This document shows, piece after piece, positions 14,389-21,393 of a stretch of 21,447 nt of DNA; the stretch's first letter is position 1; the number at the start of each line of letters is the position of its first letter. Below the pieces are notes generated by a model. That model did not search any database. It had not been told where the DNA came from and worked only from the letters and a program-made list of their open reading frames with translations. Source of the DNA: an uncultured Saprospiraceae bacterium (GTDB taxonomy: Bacteria > Bacteroidota > Bacteroidia > Chitinophagales > Saprospiraceae); contig CALEYL010000039.1 of assembly GCA_937926205.1 (NCBI GenBank), forward strand, positions 1 to 21,447, written 5' to 3'. The position numbers and the translations under genes are program-made.

Positions 14389-14899
14389 GAATTAGGGGCT
14401 AAAATGCTTGTATTGACTGTTCTTACTACCTTGTACTTATCAAGCCAAGTCTATGCTCAGCGCATCTGCCTGAATGCTTGCTAAAACTTAACCAGCAGGT
14501 CTTTGCTTCTTACTTCTTTTTACTTTTTGTCGCCGCCCAAAAAGTAAGCAAAAAGGCTCGGTGCCATAAGATATTGCCATTTCATGATCAAAAGGGAGTC
14601 CTGCCGGGAGATGATTTTCGTTTACAAAACTCCTGATCATTTATTCGACTGCGCGGGGGGCCTGCCTGCGCACTGTTTGAGGGACGAGTTTGCGCAGGCT
14701 AGCGTTTTTGGTTACTTTTTTGGCAATGCAAAAAGTAACAAATATTCCTTGATTACTCAACCGTCTATCATAGAACAAACTCATTTTGAGTATCCTAATT
14801 ACCTTTTTTGAGGTAAGGTAATAAGGAACCAAGAGCACTTTTGCATAGCAGAAGCTAATCGACACAGGATTCATATACGTTTAGCCCCTGGTTCACATG
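14384..14899. repeat. 516-bp non-coding block with 20-bp imperfect terminal inverted repeats
   Basis: CATGTGAATTAGGGGCTAAA (14384-14403) and the reverse complement of 14880-14899 match at 18 of 20 positions. The block holds no convincing gene; a 75-codon plus frame inside it falls on palindromic repeats. It contains the hairpin-bounded unit at 14520-14739. No clear target duplication flanks it. It accounts for most of the gap between the YqeY gene and the regulator at 15009; the last 110 bp before that gene hold its promoter. Confidence 0.6.
14520..14739. repeat. 220-bp unit bounded by two hairpins with the same stem
   Basis: The left hairpin is TTACTTTTTG (14520-14529) / CAAAAAGTAA (14538-14547). 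The right one is GTTACTTTTT (14711-14720) / AAAAAGTAAC (14730-14739). Between them GCCTGCGCA (14664-14672) pairs with TGCGCAGGC (14691-14699). From memory, units of this type recur between genes in Bacteroidota genomes and give rise to spurious ORF calls. Confidence 0.65.
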
Positions 14900-14968
14900 A
14901 TGCTATTCCCACCAACCGCACCTTCCTTCTCTAAATCGCATCAAGTAAAAAGATGGCACTTTTATATG

Positions 14969-15002
14969 TTTTGCGAAAATTCGCTACAAAGGTGTATTTT
15001 TG
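14969..15002 (+). promoter_or_regulatory. Strong promoter of the XRE/IrrE-like regulator
   Basis: TTTTG (14969-14973), 21 nt, then TATTTTTG (14995-15002) is an almost ideal Bacteroidota promoter. The start of transcription, expected about 7 nt after the -7 box, falls at or next to the ATG at 15009. Confidence 0.7.
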
Positions 15003-15008
15003 CAAAAG

Positions 15009-16499
15009 ATGAGCGCAAAAACACAATACGAACGGATAATTCTTGGCTTGAAAGTCAAGCAGTTGCGGCAAGGCAAGCGCCTTTCGTTCTCCGACTTATC
15101 CAAACAGACACAGATGTCGGTTTCGTACCTGAACGAAATCGAAAAAGGAAAAAAATACCCAAAAGAAGACAAAGTCAAAGCCTTAGCACAGGCGCTGGAA
15201 GTAGAAGAAGCAGAATTGACTTCGCCGGCTTTGAGCAAAAACCTCGAACCTGTTGCCGAATTGCTGCAATCCAATTTCCTCAACGAATTGCCGCTTGACC
15301 TTTTCGGAATTGAACTGGTGAAAGTGGTTGAAATCATCGCCAACGCGCCGCTCAAAGTTGGGGCCTTCATTTCCACCCTGCTCGAATTGTCGCGAAATTA
15401 CGCCCTTCACGAAGCGCATTTCTACTTTGGCGCCCTGCGTTCTTATCTGGAATTACACAGCAATTATTTTGAAGACATCGAACAGGCCGCTGTTCAGTTT
15501 CGGGCGCAATACGGACCGGCTTCCGGACACGCATCGTTGTATGCCCAGCTAAAAAGTGTGCTGGAACGGCAGTTTGCCTATCAAATTGAAGAAAACGGAT
15601 TAGACGAATATCCGGATTTACAACACCTCCGCGCCATTTTCGTGCCACGCCACAAGCGTCTGCTGCTCAACGGCACCCTGACTCCAACTCAGAAATCGTT
15701 TCAGCTGGGCAAAGAGCTCGGCTTTCAACTGTTGCAGCTCGAAGACCGGGCCAATACCTCTTCTCTTTTGCGGGTGCGCTCGTTTGAAGAAGTGCTGAGC
15801 CATTCGAGGGCCACCTATTTTTCAGTGGCCCTGCACATCCCGCTTGAAGACTTTGTATCCGACATGCGCGCTTTTTTTGATCGGGAACGATGGGATGGCG
15901 AGGCGCTGATGGCCATCATGAAAAAATACGACGCCACACCGGAAATGTTTTTTCACCGCCTGACCAATGTGCTGCCGAAGTTTTTCGGCATGGAGCAGCT
16001 TTTTTTCCTGCGTTTCCTGCACGATCCGGCGCACAATACATTTGAAGTAGACAAGGAATTGCACCTCAGCCGCCTGCATCATCCGCACGGCAATGGCCTA
16101 TCTGAACACTACTGCCGCAGGTGGGTGGCGATCTCCCTGCTCAATGACCTGCACGACATGCAGCAAGCCGGCACTTTTGTCAACGGCCTCGTTCGCGCTC
16201 AACGCTCGCACTACATCGGCACCAACGACGAATACCTTTGCCTGACCCTGGCCCGACCCGGATATCCGGCGCCCAACCGCAACGTCAGCGTCACCCTGGG
16301 ACTACTCGTCAGCGATGACCTGCGTCAGCGCATCCGCTTCCTCGACGACCCGGCCATTCAGCTTCGCGAGGTCAACAAAACCTGCGAACGCTGCCCGCTT
16401 AGCGACTGTACTGACCGCGCTGCGCCACCACTTATTGTGGAAAAACGCGAACGCTGGCACCATATTCAGCAGCAGTTGGCGGCTTTGACGGAGGGGTAG
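15009..16499 (+). CDS. XRE-family transcriptional regulator with IrrE-like and C-terminal Cys-cluster domains
   Basis: From the ATG at 15009 the protein has 496 residues. A TTG at 15000 would begin inside the -7 promoter box and is rejected. Residues about 8-68 are an XRE helix-turn-helix (LGLKVKQLRQGKRLSFSDLS, then MSVSYLNEIEKGKKYP). The middle (about 210-340) resembles the ImmA/IrrE-like region of RamB/ScfR regulators (RATYFSVALHIPLEDF, then MFFHRLTNVLPKFFG) but has no HExxH zinc-protease motif. Near the end CERCPLSDC (C459, C462, C467) matches the Cys cluster of the DUF2083 region. Characterised relatives sense acyl-CoA or short-chain fatty acids and control carbon metabolism. Neighbours give no obvious target operon; the conflict-type genes downstream are on the same strand but 312 bp away. 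Confidence 0.87.
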   Translation: MSAKTQYERIILGLKVKQLRQGKRLSFSDLSKQTQMSVSYLNEIEKGKKYPKEDKVKALAQALEVEEAELTSPALSKNLEPVAELLQSNFLNELPLDLFGIELVKVVEIIANAPLKVGAFISTLLELSRNYALHEAHFYFGALRSYLELHSNYFEDIEQAAVQFRAQYGPASGHASLYAQLKSVLERQFAYQIEENGLDEYPDLQHLRAIFVPRHKRLLLNGTLTPTQKSFQLGKELGFQLLQLEDRANTSSLLRVRSFEEVLSHSRATYFSVALHIPLEDFVSDMRAFFDRERWDGEALMAIMKKYDATPEMFFHRLTNVLPKFFGMEQLFFLRFLHDPAHNTFEVDKELHLSRLHHPHGNGLSEHYCRRWVAISLLNDLHDMQQAGTFVNGLVRAQRSHYIGTNDEYLCLTLARPGYPAPNRNVSVTLGLLVSDDLRQRIRFLDDPAIQLREVNKTCERCPLSDCTDRAAPPLIVEKRERWHHIQQQLAALTEG

Positions 16500-16579
16500 T
16501 AGGCTGCATTTTAGGATTTCGCAGGAGCTTCTGTTCACGCACTTTGTGCCTCTATTTATATCTCTGCAGGAATTATGGG

Positions 16580-16629
16580 GGATTAAAACCCGCGAAACAA
16601 AGCGCGCACAGTTTCGCGGGCTTTAGTCC
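16580..16629. repeat. 19-bp stem inverted repeat between the regulator and the SIR2/TIR gene
   Basis: Positions 16580-16598 and 16611-16629 pair at 17 of 19 positions, the two exceptions being G-T type, around a 12-nt loop. The stem core is CCCGCGAAAC/GTTTCGCGGG. It lies 81 nt after the regulator's stop and may end its transcript, but without a T-tract it looks more like a dispersed palindromic repeat. No gene is seen in 16500-16810, and no clear promoter for the next gene. A TTTACC-CA-GGTAAA palindrome at about 16786-16799 is a possible operator close to its ATG. Confidence 0.65.
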
Positions 16630-16810
16630 GCCTTATCCATCTCAATGCCTTAAATAGTTCCCGAGTTCATGCCATTATAGTGCTCCTTTCTCAAAAACAA
16701 AGTCCAATAATCCGCAGATTTTAGAAGTATTTCTATATTTACCTTCTGTGATATAAGCCAGATATGGGAACCAATCCACTGGTTTTTACCCAGGTAAATA
16801 TAAACAACCA

Positions 16811-18163
16811 ATGAACAACGCAGCAGAACATGCCCTGCTAAATTTTCAGAATGCCGATTTCGACCTGCTTGCTCAGCTTGTCGAAAATGAAAAATGCGCC
16901 CTGTTTCTGGGGCCATTCGCATCAAGTGCGCTAGCCCATGATGGCAGCCAAACCTCCCTGCGCATCCTGCTCGCACGCGAAATCGCGGAAGACCTGCGCC
17001 AAAAAACCGGCCAGCCCCTGCCGGATACAGACAACCTTGGGCTTGTTTGCAGTGCCTATGTCAATCAGCCCAATACTTCTCGCACCTCCCTGGAAATCAA
17101 AGTCCGCGATTTTTACCGCCGCCACACTGAGCCTTCGCCCTTGCACCTGGAAGTGGCACGGCTGCCATTTCGCTTGATTTTCACCGTTGCGCCCGATGAA
17201 TTGTTGCAAAAAGCTTTTTTGACAGAGAAAAAAAGGTCATTCCGCGAGGGGTACTACCGCTTTTCCAAAACGCAGGTGGGCGATTTCGACGATACGCCTG
17301 AAGGCTGGACGTACATTTATCAGTTGTTTGGTCGTGTGCTGGAAAAACCGGATGGCTCTTTGCCCCTGACCATTGCAGACCAGCTTGAGTATATTGATTC
17401 GGTGCAGGGCGTTGGCAAAGAAACGCGCCTGCCCACCGGTCTGCGCAACGCCATGCAAGACTGCGAAGCTTTTCTTTTTTTGGGCTTCGACTACGAAAAC
17501 TGGTACCTCCGCGTGCTATTTCACATCCTCAAATTTTCAGAAAAGACCAAACTCGTATTCGGGCTGCCCGAAGGAGCATCCGCCCAAATGCCGGGCGCAA
17601 CCGAAGCATTTTTTCGTCACCAGTTCAAATTCTCTTTCCTCCAGGATCGCCCGCTCGAATTGCTCCGGGGCATCCACGCGCGCATCGAATCGGGGCAAAC
17701 GGGCAGGGAGCCGGAAGGCGGTAAAGCTACCCGTAGCCTGCTTTTTTTACACGCCACTGCCGATGAAGGCCTGAAAGACAAACTCGACAGGCACCTCGCT
17801 TCGGTCAAAAAAAAGCACGGCCTCGCCTCGGGGAGTATCCACGATTTTGATGGTGGCGAGGTGGCGGCAACCCAAAATAATAAAATTGACGCTGCAACGG
17901 TCATCGTCGTGATCCTTTCCGCCGACTTCTTAGCCGATGATGAGTTGGCTGAACACTTAGTCCGGCGCGCGCTGGCCCGTCAGTCGCCCACCGTGGTGAT
18001 AGCCGCCGTTTATGCCCGATCGGTGGACGGAGCCGCCAATTTATTCAAAGGGAAAGCCCCGGTTTTCCCGGCTGAGACCATTCCTTTGAGCATGATGCAA
18101 GAAGAAGCCGGGATGCCGATGGTAGCCGGGATGCTTGAAAAGTTAATTGCCGCTATGCCATGA
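16811..18163 (+). CDS. SIR2-like / TIR-like fusion protein, putative effector of a conflict system
   Basis: The protein has 450 residues with no signal peptide or membrane segment. Residues about 15-290 follow the SIR2-like fold used in bacterial defence proteins: CALFLGPFASS (29-39, in the place of the GAGxS loop), FRLIFTVAPDELLQKAF (120-136, in the place of TxNxD), YIYQLFGRVLEKPDGSLPLT (168-187, in the place of the LHG region), and AFLFLGFDYENWYLRVL (220-236). Residues about 307-450 resemble a TIR domain: SLLFLHATADEGLKDKLDRH, then IDAATVIVVILSADFLADDE, then a helix with E381 as a possible NADase Glu. Both SIR2 and TIR domains cleave NAD in many antiphage systems. Key SIR2 residues look replaced (A for Asn, F for His), so catalysis may rest with the TIR part. 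The stop overlaps the next gene's ATG (ATGA), so the two products are probably made together. Confidence 0.75.
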   Translation: MNNAAEHALLNFQNADFDLLAQLVENEKCALFLGPFASSALAHDGSQTSLRILLAREIAEDLRQKTGQPLPDTDNLGLVCSAYVNQPNTSRTSLEIKVRDFYRRHTEPSPLHLEVARLPFRLIFTVAPDELLQKAFLTEKKRSFREGYYRFSKTQVGDFDDTPEGWTYIYQLFGRVLEKPDGSLPLTIADQLEYIDSVQGVGKETRLPTGLRNAMQDCEAFLFLGFDYENWYLRVLFHILKFSEKTKLVFGLPEGASAQMPGATEAFFRHQFKFSFLQDRPLELLRGIHARIESGQTGREPEGGKATRSLLFLHATADEGLKDKLDRHLASVKKKHGLASGSIHDFDGGEVAATQNNKIDAATVIVVILSADFLADDELAEHLVRRALARQSPTVVIAAVYARSVDGAANLFKGKAPVFPAETIPLSMMQEEAGMPMVAGMLEKLIAAMP

Positions 18164-21078
18164 AAACCGAACTTCGCACCCGCTACCCAGGCCTTGCCTC
18201 GTTCACAACGGCGCAGAAAGACCTCTTTTTTGGCCGGAAACAGGAAACCCGTGACCTGTTCAACCTCATTTCGGTGGAGCGCACGGTGGTGTTGTTTTCC
18301 AAATCAGGCTACGGCAAAACCTCTTTGCTGCAGGCGGGCGTGATGCCCTTGTTGTACGGGCAACTGATGACGCCTGTACCCATCCGCTTCGGCACCGACG
18401 CGCTCACGCCGGAGCAGCATTTCAGCATCCAATACGATACGGCCTGGCTCAAATTTCAGGGCAAAACAGAAGCCGAAGCCCAAAAACAAGCCCGCGATAC
18501 CTCGGCCTCTGAAACGTTTTGGGCGCAAATCAGCCGTTGCCCCTTTGGCGCAGCGCCGGCGCAGTTTACGCCGCTGTTCATTTTCGACCAGTTTGAGGAA
18601 TTGTTCACGCTGTACCCCGACCGCGCGCAACGGCAGCGCTTCGTGGCCGAACTGGCCGACCTCATCCACGAAAACATGCCCGCCGCCCTGCGCGAGCGCA
18701 TCCTCCTGGATTTGGACAGCGGAAAAATCAGCGACGAAGAAGCCGCCCGCCTGGAAAAAGCGCCGCCCATGCGCTTTGTGTTCAGCATCCGCTCTGACAT
18801 GCTCCACTTTATGGACGAACTGAGCGAGCAAATTCCGTACATTCTGCGCAGCCGCTACCAATTGTTTGGATTGAACCAGCAGCAGGCAACGGAGGCGATT
18901 GTGACGCCAGCTGCGCTTGGCGCAAGCGGAGATGCCCGCGAAAGTGAGGGTGTCACTCGAAGTGACGCCCTCACTACTAATTTCTCGAGTCCCCCCTTCG
19001 CCTACACCCCGGAGGCCCTGCAGCAAATTCTGGAAGTGCTCTCCAAAAACCGCGAGGTCGAATCTTTTCAATTGCAGGCCATCTGCCAGGCCATTGAAGA
19101 GAAAATTATAGCCTCCTCCGACCCCTCCGAAAGCACGGGAGCATCGCGTCTCCCCTCCCTCGGAGGGGCCGGGGGACGCCGTCTGATCACCCCCGACTTC
19201 TACGGAGGCCGCGCAGGCATTGACGCCATCCTCGAAGAAAGCTACAACCGCCGCATCGAAAGCCTCGCAACAAAAAACGCAGACTGGCCCGAAGCCGCAC
19301 GACGCCTGCTGGAAGATGCGCTCGTGAACCAAAACGACCGCCGAAAATCAGTGGATGTCGCCGATATCTTAGGCAACGCCGGGGTGTCTGCCGCGCTGCT
19401 GGAAGAATTGGAACGGCAGCGCCTGCTGCGCAAAGAGCCGCGCTTAGATTCCTTTTATTACGAAATCAGCCACGATACCTGGCTGGCGCCGATTGTGAAA
19501 AGCAGGAAGGCAAGGCAGGAAGTAGAAACACGCGAGCGCATCGCTCAGGAAAAAGCCGATGCTGACCGGCGCAGGCGGCGGGCTTTGCTGACCTCTTTTG
19601 TGGCGGGCGCCCTGATTCTGGCAGCAGTTCTGGCAGTGGGGTATGCTTTTCAAAAAAACAAAGAGGCGAACGCAGAAAAAGAAAACGCACAGGTTGAAAG
19701 AGCAAATGCAGAGGAGGCCATAAAAACAGCAGAAACTGCAAGAAGTGAAGCCGACAATGCAAAGAACGACGCCGACGCTGCAAGAATCGAAGCAGATACC
19801 GCCTCTGCCCGTGCAGCCATTGATAAGCAAATAGCCGAAAATCAGCGCAAACTGGCTGACATTGCCACCAAAAAAGCCATAACGGCAGAAGATTTGGCAG
19901 ATCAGGCCAAACTCGAAGCTGAAATTAAAACCCTTGAAGCCCAAAGAGCGGCTTTGCTGGCGGTGGAGTCTCTGATTGAGCAAAGCGAATTAGATATTTT
20001 GAATTTGAACTACGAAAAAGCCTTTTTCAAAATGTCGAAAGCGGCAAACTTAGCGCTCAAATTTGAGGAAGAAGAGCGCCCCGTCAAAGACAGTGTGGCG
20101 CTCTTGCTTATGGAAATCGCCTACTTCCACCACCACGCTGGCTACCCCGACCGCGCCAGCGAACCCTTCGCACTTGCGGCTCAGCTACTCGGAAAACCCA
20201 CACCGGCAGGGAAGATAGACTTTGCAGCTTTGAACGCAACTCATGCAAAATTTTTAAAAGAACGCTACTTCCCCTTCTTCCAGCCGCTGCCCGGCGGACG
20301 GTACTTCATGGGCCGCGACAGCACCCGGGAAGAAGGCACACCCGACGAACTTCCCCGCCACGAAGTACGACTTGACCCATTCGGGCTGGCCCAAACCGAA
20401 ACTACCTTTTGGCAATGGAATCTCTACATCACGGCCAAAAAGCGCGATATCCGGCGGTATTCGCCTTCCTGGGGCATTGCCGGCGATAACCCTGCTGTGA
20501 ACCTCGACTGGTTCGATGCCTGTGAATACGCCAACTGGCTCAGCCTGCACGAAGGCCGGCAGCCGTTTTATGAGATTGATTCGACTAAAAAAAGCCGCAG
20601 CGATTGGCAAGTGACCCTTTTAAACAGCGCCAACGGCTACCGCCTGCCCACCGAAGCAGAGTGGGAATACGCGGCGCGGGGTGGCCCCGGCGCGCCTTAT
20701 TACCAATATGCTGGCGGCGACAACCTTGACCTCGTAGGGTGGTATGATGAGAACAGCACACTGGAGGGCGTGCAGCGCAGCCACCCGGTGGGAAAAAAAA
20801 TGCCGGTCGTTTTTCCGAACGGATCAAAGTTGTTCGACCTCAGCGGTAATGTGTGGGAATGGTGCTGGGACGGCTACGAGGAAAATTTCTACGAAGAGTT
20901 TCGTAACTCGGTGGCAAATAATCCCGGCGGAGCGAAAGACTGGACGACTGTCCGCGTGTTGCGGGGCGGTTCGTGGGAATTCAATGGCAACTATTCCCGT
21001 TCGTCCTTCCGCTACAGGAACTACGGGTACAACCGGATACTACCTTGGGCGTTCCGGTTGGCTCGGCACTCAAATTAG
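18160..21078 (+). CDS. nSTAND-type ATPase with membrane segment, coiled coil and C-terminal FGE/C-type-lectin domain
   Basis: The protein has 972 residues. The N-terminus YPGLASFTTAQKDLFFGR is typical of nSTAND1 proteins. Walker A is SKSGYGKTS (about 47-55), Walker B is LFIFDQFEELF (139-149), and the sensor-like segment FVFSIRSDML lies near 207-216. A winged-helix-like part extends to about 450. RRRRA then a hydrophobic segment (about 474-496) is a single membrane helix, followed by an Ala/Glu-rich coiled coil (500-605) and a helical stretch (606-690). From about 705 the chain is an FGE-sulfatase/SUMF1-type domain: GGRYFMGRDS, GYRLPTEAEWEYAARGG, DLSGNVWEWCWDGY and RVLRGGSW. The two Cys of true formylglycine-generating enzymes are absent near the end, so the domain is likely a ligand binder. 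In STAND proteins ligand binding drives ATP-dependent assembly; here it may activate the SIR2/TIR partner. Confidence 0.85.
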   Translation: MKTELRTRYPGLASFTTAQKDLFFGRKQETRDLFNLISVERTVVLFSKSGYGKTSLLQAGVMPLLYGQLMTPVPIRFGTDALTPEQHFSIQYDTAWLKFQGKTEAEAQKQARDTSASETFWAQISRCPFGAAPAQFTPLFIFDQFEELFTLYPDRAQRQRFVAELADLIHENMPAALRERILLDLDSGKISDEEAARLEKAPPMRFVFSIRSDMLHFMDELSEQIPYILRSRYQLFGLNQQQATEAIVTPAALGASGDARESEGVTRSDALTTNFSSPPFAYTPEALQQILEVLSKNREVESFQLQAICQAIEEKIIASSDPSESTGASRLPSLGGAGGRRLITPDFYGGRAGIDAILEESYNRRIESLATKNADWPEAARRLLEDALVNQNDRRKSVDVADILGNAGVSAALLEELERQRLLRKEPRLDSFYYEISHDTWLAPIVKSRKARQEVETRERIAQEKADADRRRRRALLTSFVAGALILAAVLAVGYAFQKNKEANAEKENAQVERANAEEAIKTAETARSEADNAKNDADAARIEADTASARAAIDKQIAENQRKLADIATKKAITAEDLADQAKLEAEIKTLEAQRAALLAVESLIEQSELDILNLNYEKAFFKMSKAANLALKFEEEERPVKDSVALLLMEIAYFHHHAGYPDRASEPFALAAQLLGKPTPAGKIDFAALNATHAKFLKERYFPFFQPLPGGRYFMGRDSTREEGTPDELPRHEVRLDPFGLAQTETTFWQWNLYITAKKRDIRRYSPSWGIAGDNPAVNLDWFDACEYANWLSLHEGRQPFYEIDSTKKSRSDWQVTLLNSANGYRLPTEAEWEYAARGGPGAPYYQYAGGDNLDLVGWYDENSTLEGVQRSHPVGKKMPVVFPNGSKLFDLSGNVWEWCWDGYEENFYEEFRNSVANNPGGAKDWTTVRVLRGGSWEFNGNYSRSSFRYRNYGYNRILPWAFRLARHSN
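18911..18985 (+). repeat. In-frame palindromic insert 1 in the STAND gene
   Basis: Two hairpins sit back to back inside codons of about residues 251-275. CGCTTG (18914-18919) pairs with CAAGCG (18923-18928). GTGAGGGTGTCACT (18944-18957) pairs with 18961-18974 at 13 of 14 positions with a 3-nt loop. The encoded GASGDARESEGVTRSDALT is low-complexity and lies between TPAAL and FSSPPFAY, which are adjacent or joined by a short loop in nSTAND1 proteins as I know them. Confidence 0.7.
19114..19186 (+). repeat. In-frame palindromic insert 2 in the STAND gene
   Basis: CCCCTCCGA (19122-19130) is an exact reverse complement of 19160-19168, and GCGTC (19146-19150) pairs with GACGC (19175-19179). The insert codes for a Pro/Ser/Gly-rich stretch (residues about 319-342) ending LPSLGGAGGRRL, the kind of peptide produced when the common intergenic palindrome CCCTCGGAGGGGC is read through. 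It separates AIEEKII from LITPDFYGG, normally close together in the ATPase. Confidence 0.7.
20977..21045 (+). other. Candidate variable region of a diversity-generating retroelement (C-terminus of the FGE domain)
   Basis: These 23 codons lie between the conserved Trp of RVLRGGSW and the Trp of WAFRLARHSN. The FGE family usually has Asn/Asp-rich sequence here (of the type NNNxxNxRSANRNRNNPxN). This protein reads EFNGNYSRSSFRYRNYGYNR, then ILP. The framework Arg, Ser and Trp positions are kept, while Asn positions are replaced, often by Tyr or Phe. Eleven of the replaced or retained Asn sites are NNC or NNT codons, as expected if AAC/AAT template codons had their adenines randomised. No template repeat or reverse transcriptase lies in the window. 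Confidence 0.45.
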
Positions 21079-21091
21079 CCTTTGTCACTTT

Positions 21092-21120
21092 CCTGCCTGC
21101 CGTAGCTTAGCGGAGGCAGG
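21092..21120 (+). terminator. Strong hairpin after the STAND-FGE gene
   Basis: CCTGCCT (21092-21098) plus CCG (21100-21102) pair with CGG (21111-21113) plus AGGCAGG (21114-21120), a 10-bp stem with one bulged G and an 8-nt loop. It starts 14 nt after the stop. T-rich sequence (CCCTTTTACCCTTTGCTTTTTT) follows in segments, so it may terminate the operon. A stem-loop in this place is also found just after variable regions of diversity-generating retroelements. Confidence 0.6.
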
Positions 21121-21256
21121 TACCCTTTTACCCTTTGCTTTTTTATTCTTTTTTCTCTTTCGGCGAAGCCGCCGAGTCTCTGTTGCGCATATTTATTGTG
21201 TATGGCTGCATTGCTGGTCGTTATTCTAACTGTCTCATGTCTACTACGCTGTCATT

Positions 21257-21393
21257 CCCGCGAGGGAATCTGCAAAAGCGCGACAGTTGATTAAATTAGA
21301 TTGCAAATGACTGTCTATTAGTATTTTAAACACAAAAAATGTCAGCGTAAAAACCACAAAGCACCTTGTATGACGTCGCAGATTCCCTGCGGG
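21257..21393. repeat. Long-spaced inverted repeat in the last 370 bp
   Basis: CCCGCGAGGGAATCTGC (21257-21273) and the reverse complement of 21378-21393 differ by one extra base. The space between them is A/T-rich and includes GACAGT/ACTGTC arms. I see no gene in 21079-21447; apart from this repeat and the hairpin at 21092 the stretch is unexplained. Confidence 0.7.

Noticed and set aside
14584..14811. 75-codon plus-strand frame and overlapping minus frame
   Set aside because: Both run over hairpin repeats typical of intergenic DNA, with no protein-like conservation pattern or ribosome site.
18304..19332. Long minus-strand frame (342 codons) opposite the STAND gene
   Set aside because: It is antisense to a well-recognised ATPase domain and its translation shows no family features; the length follows from the GC-rich codon bias of the real gene.
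19444..19983. Cys/Phe-rich minus-strand frames opposite the coiled coil
   Set aside because: They mirror the Ala/Glu/Lys-rich coding strand; no independent evidence of translation.
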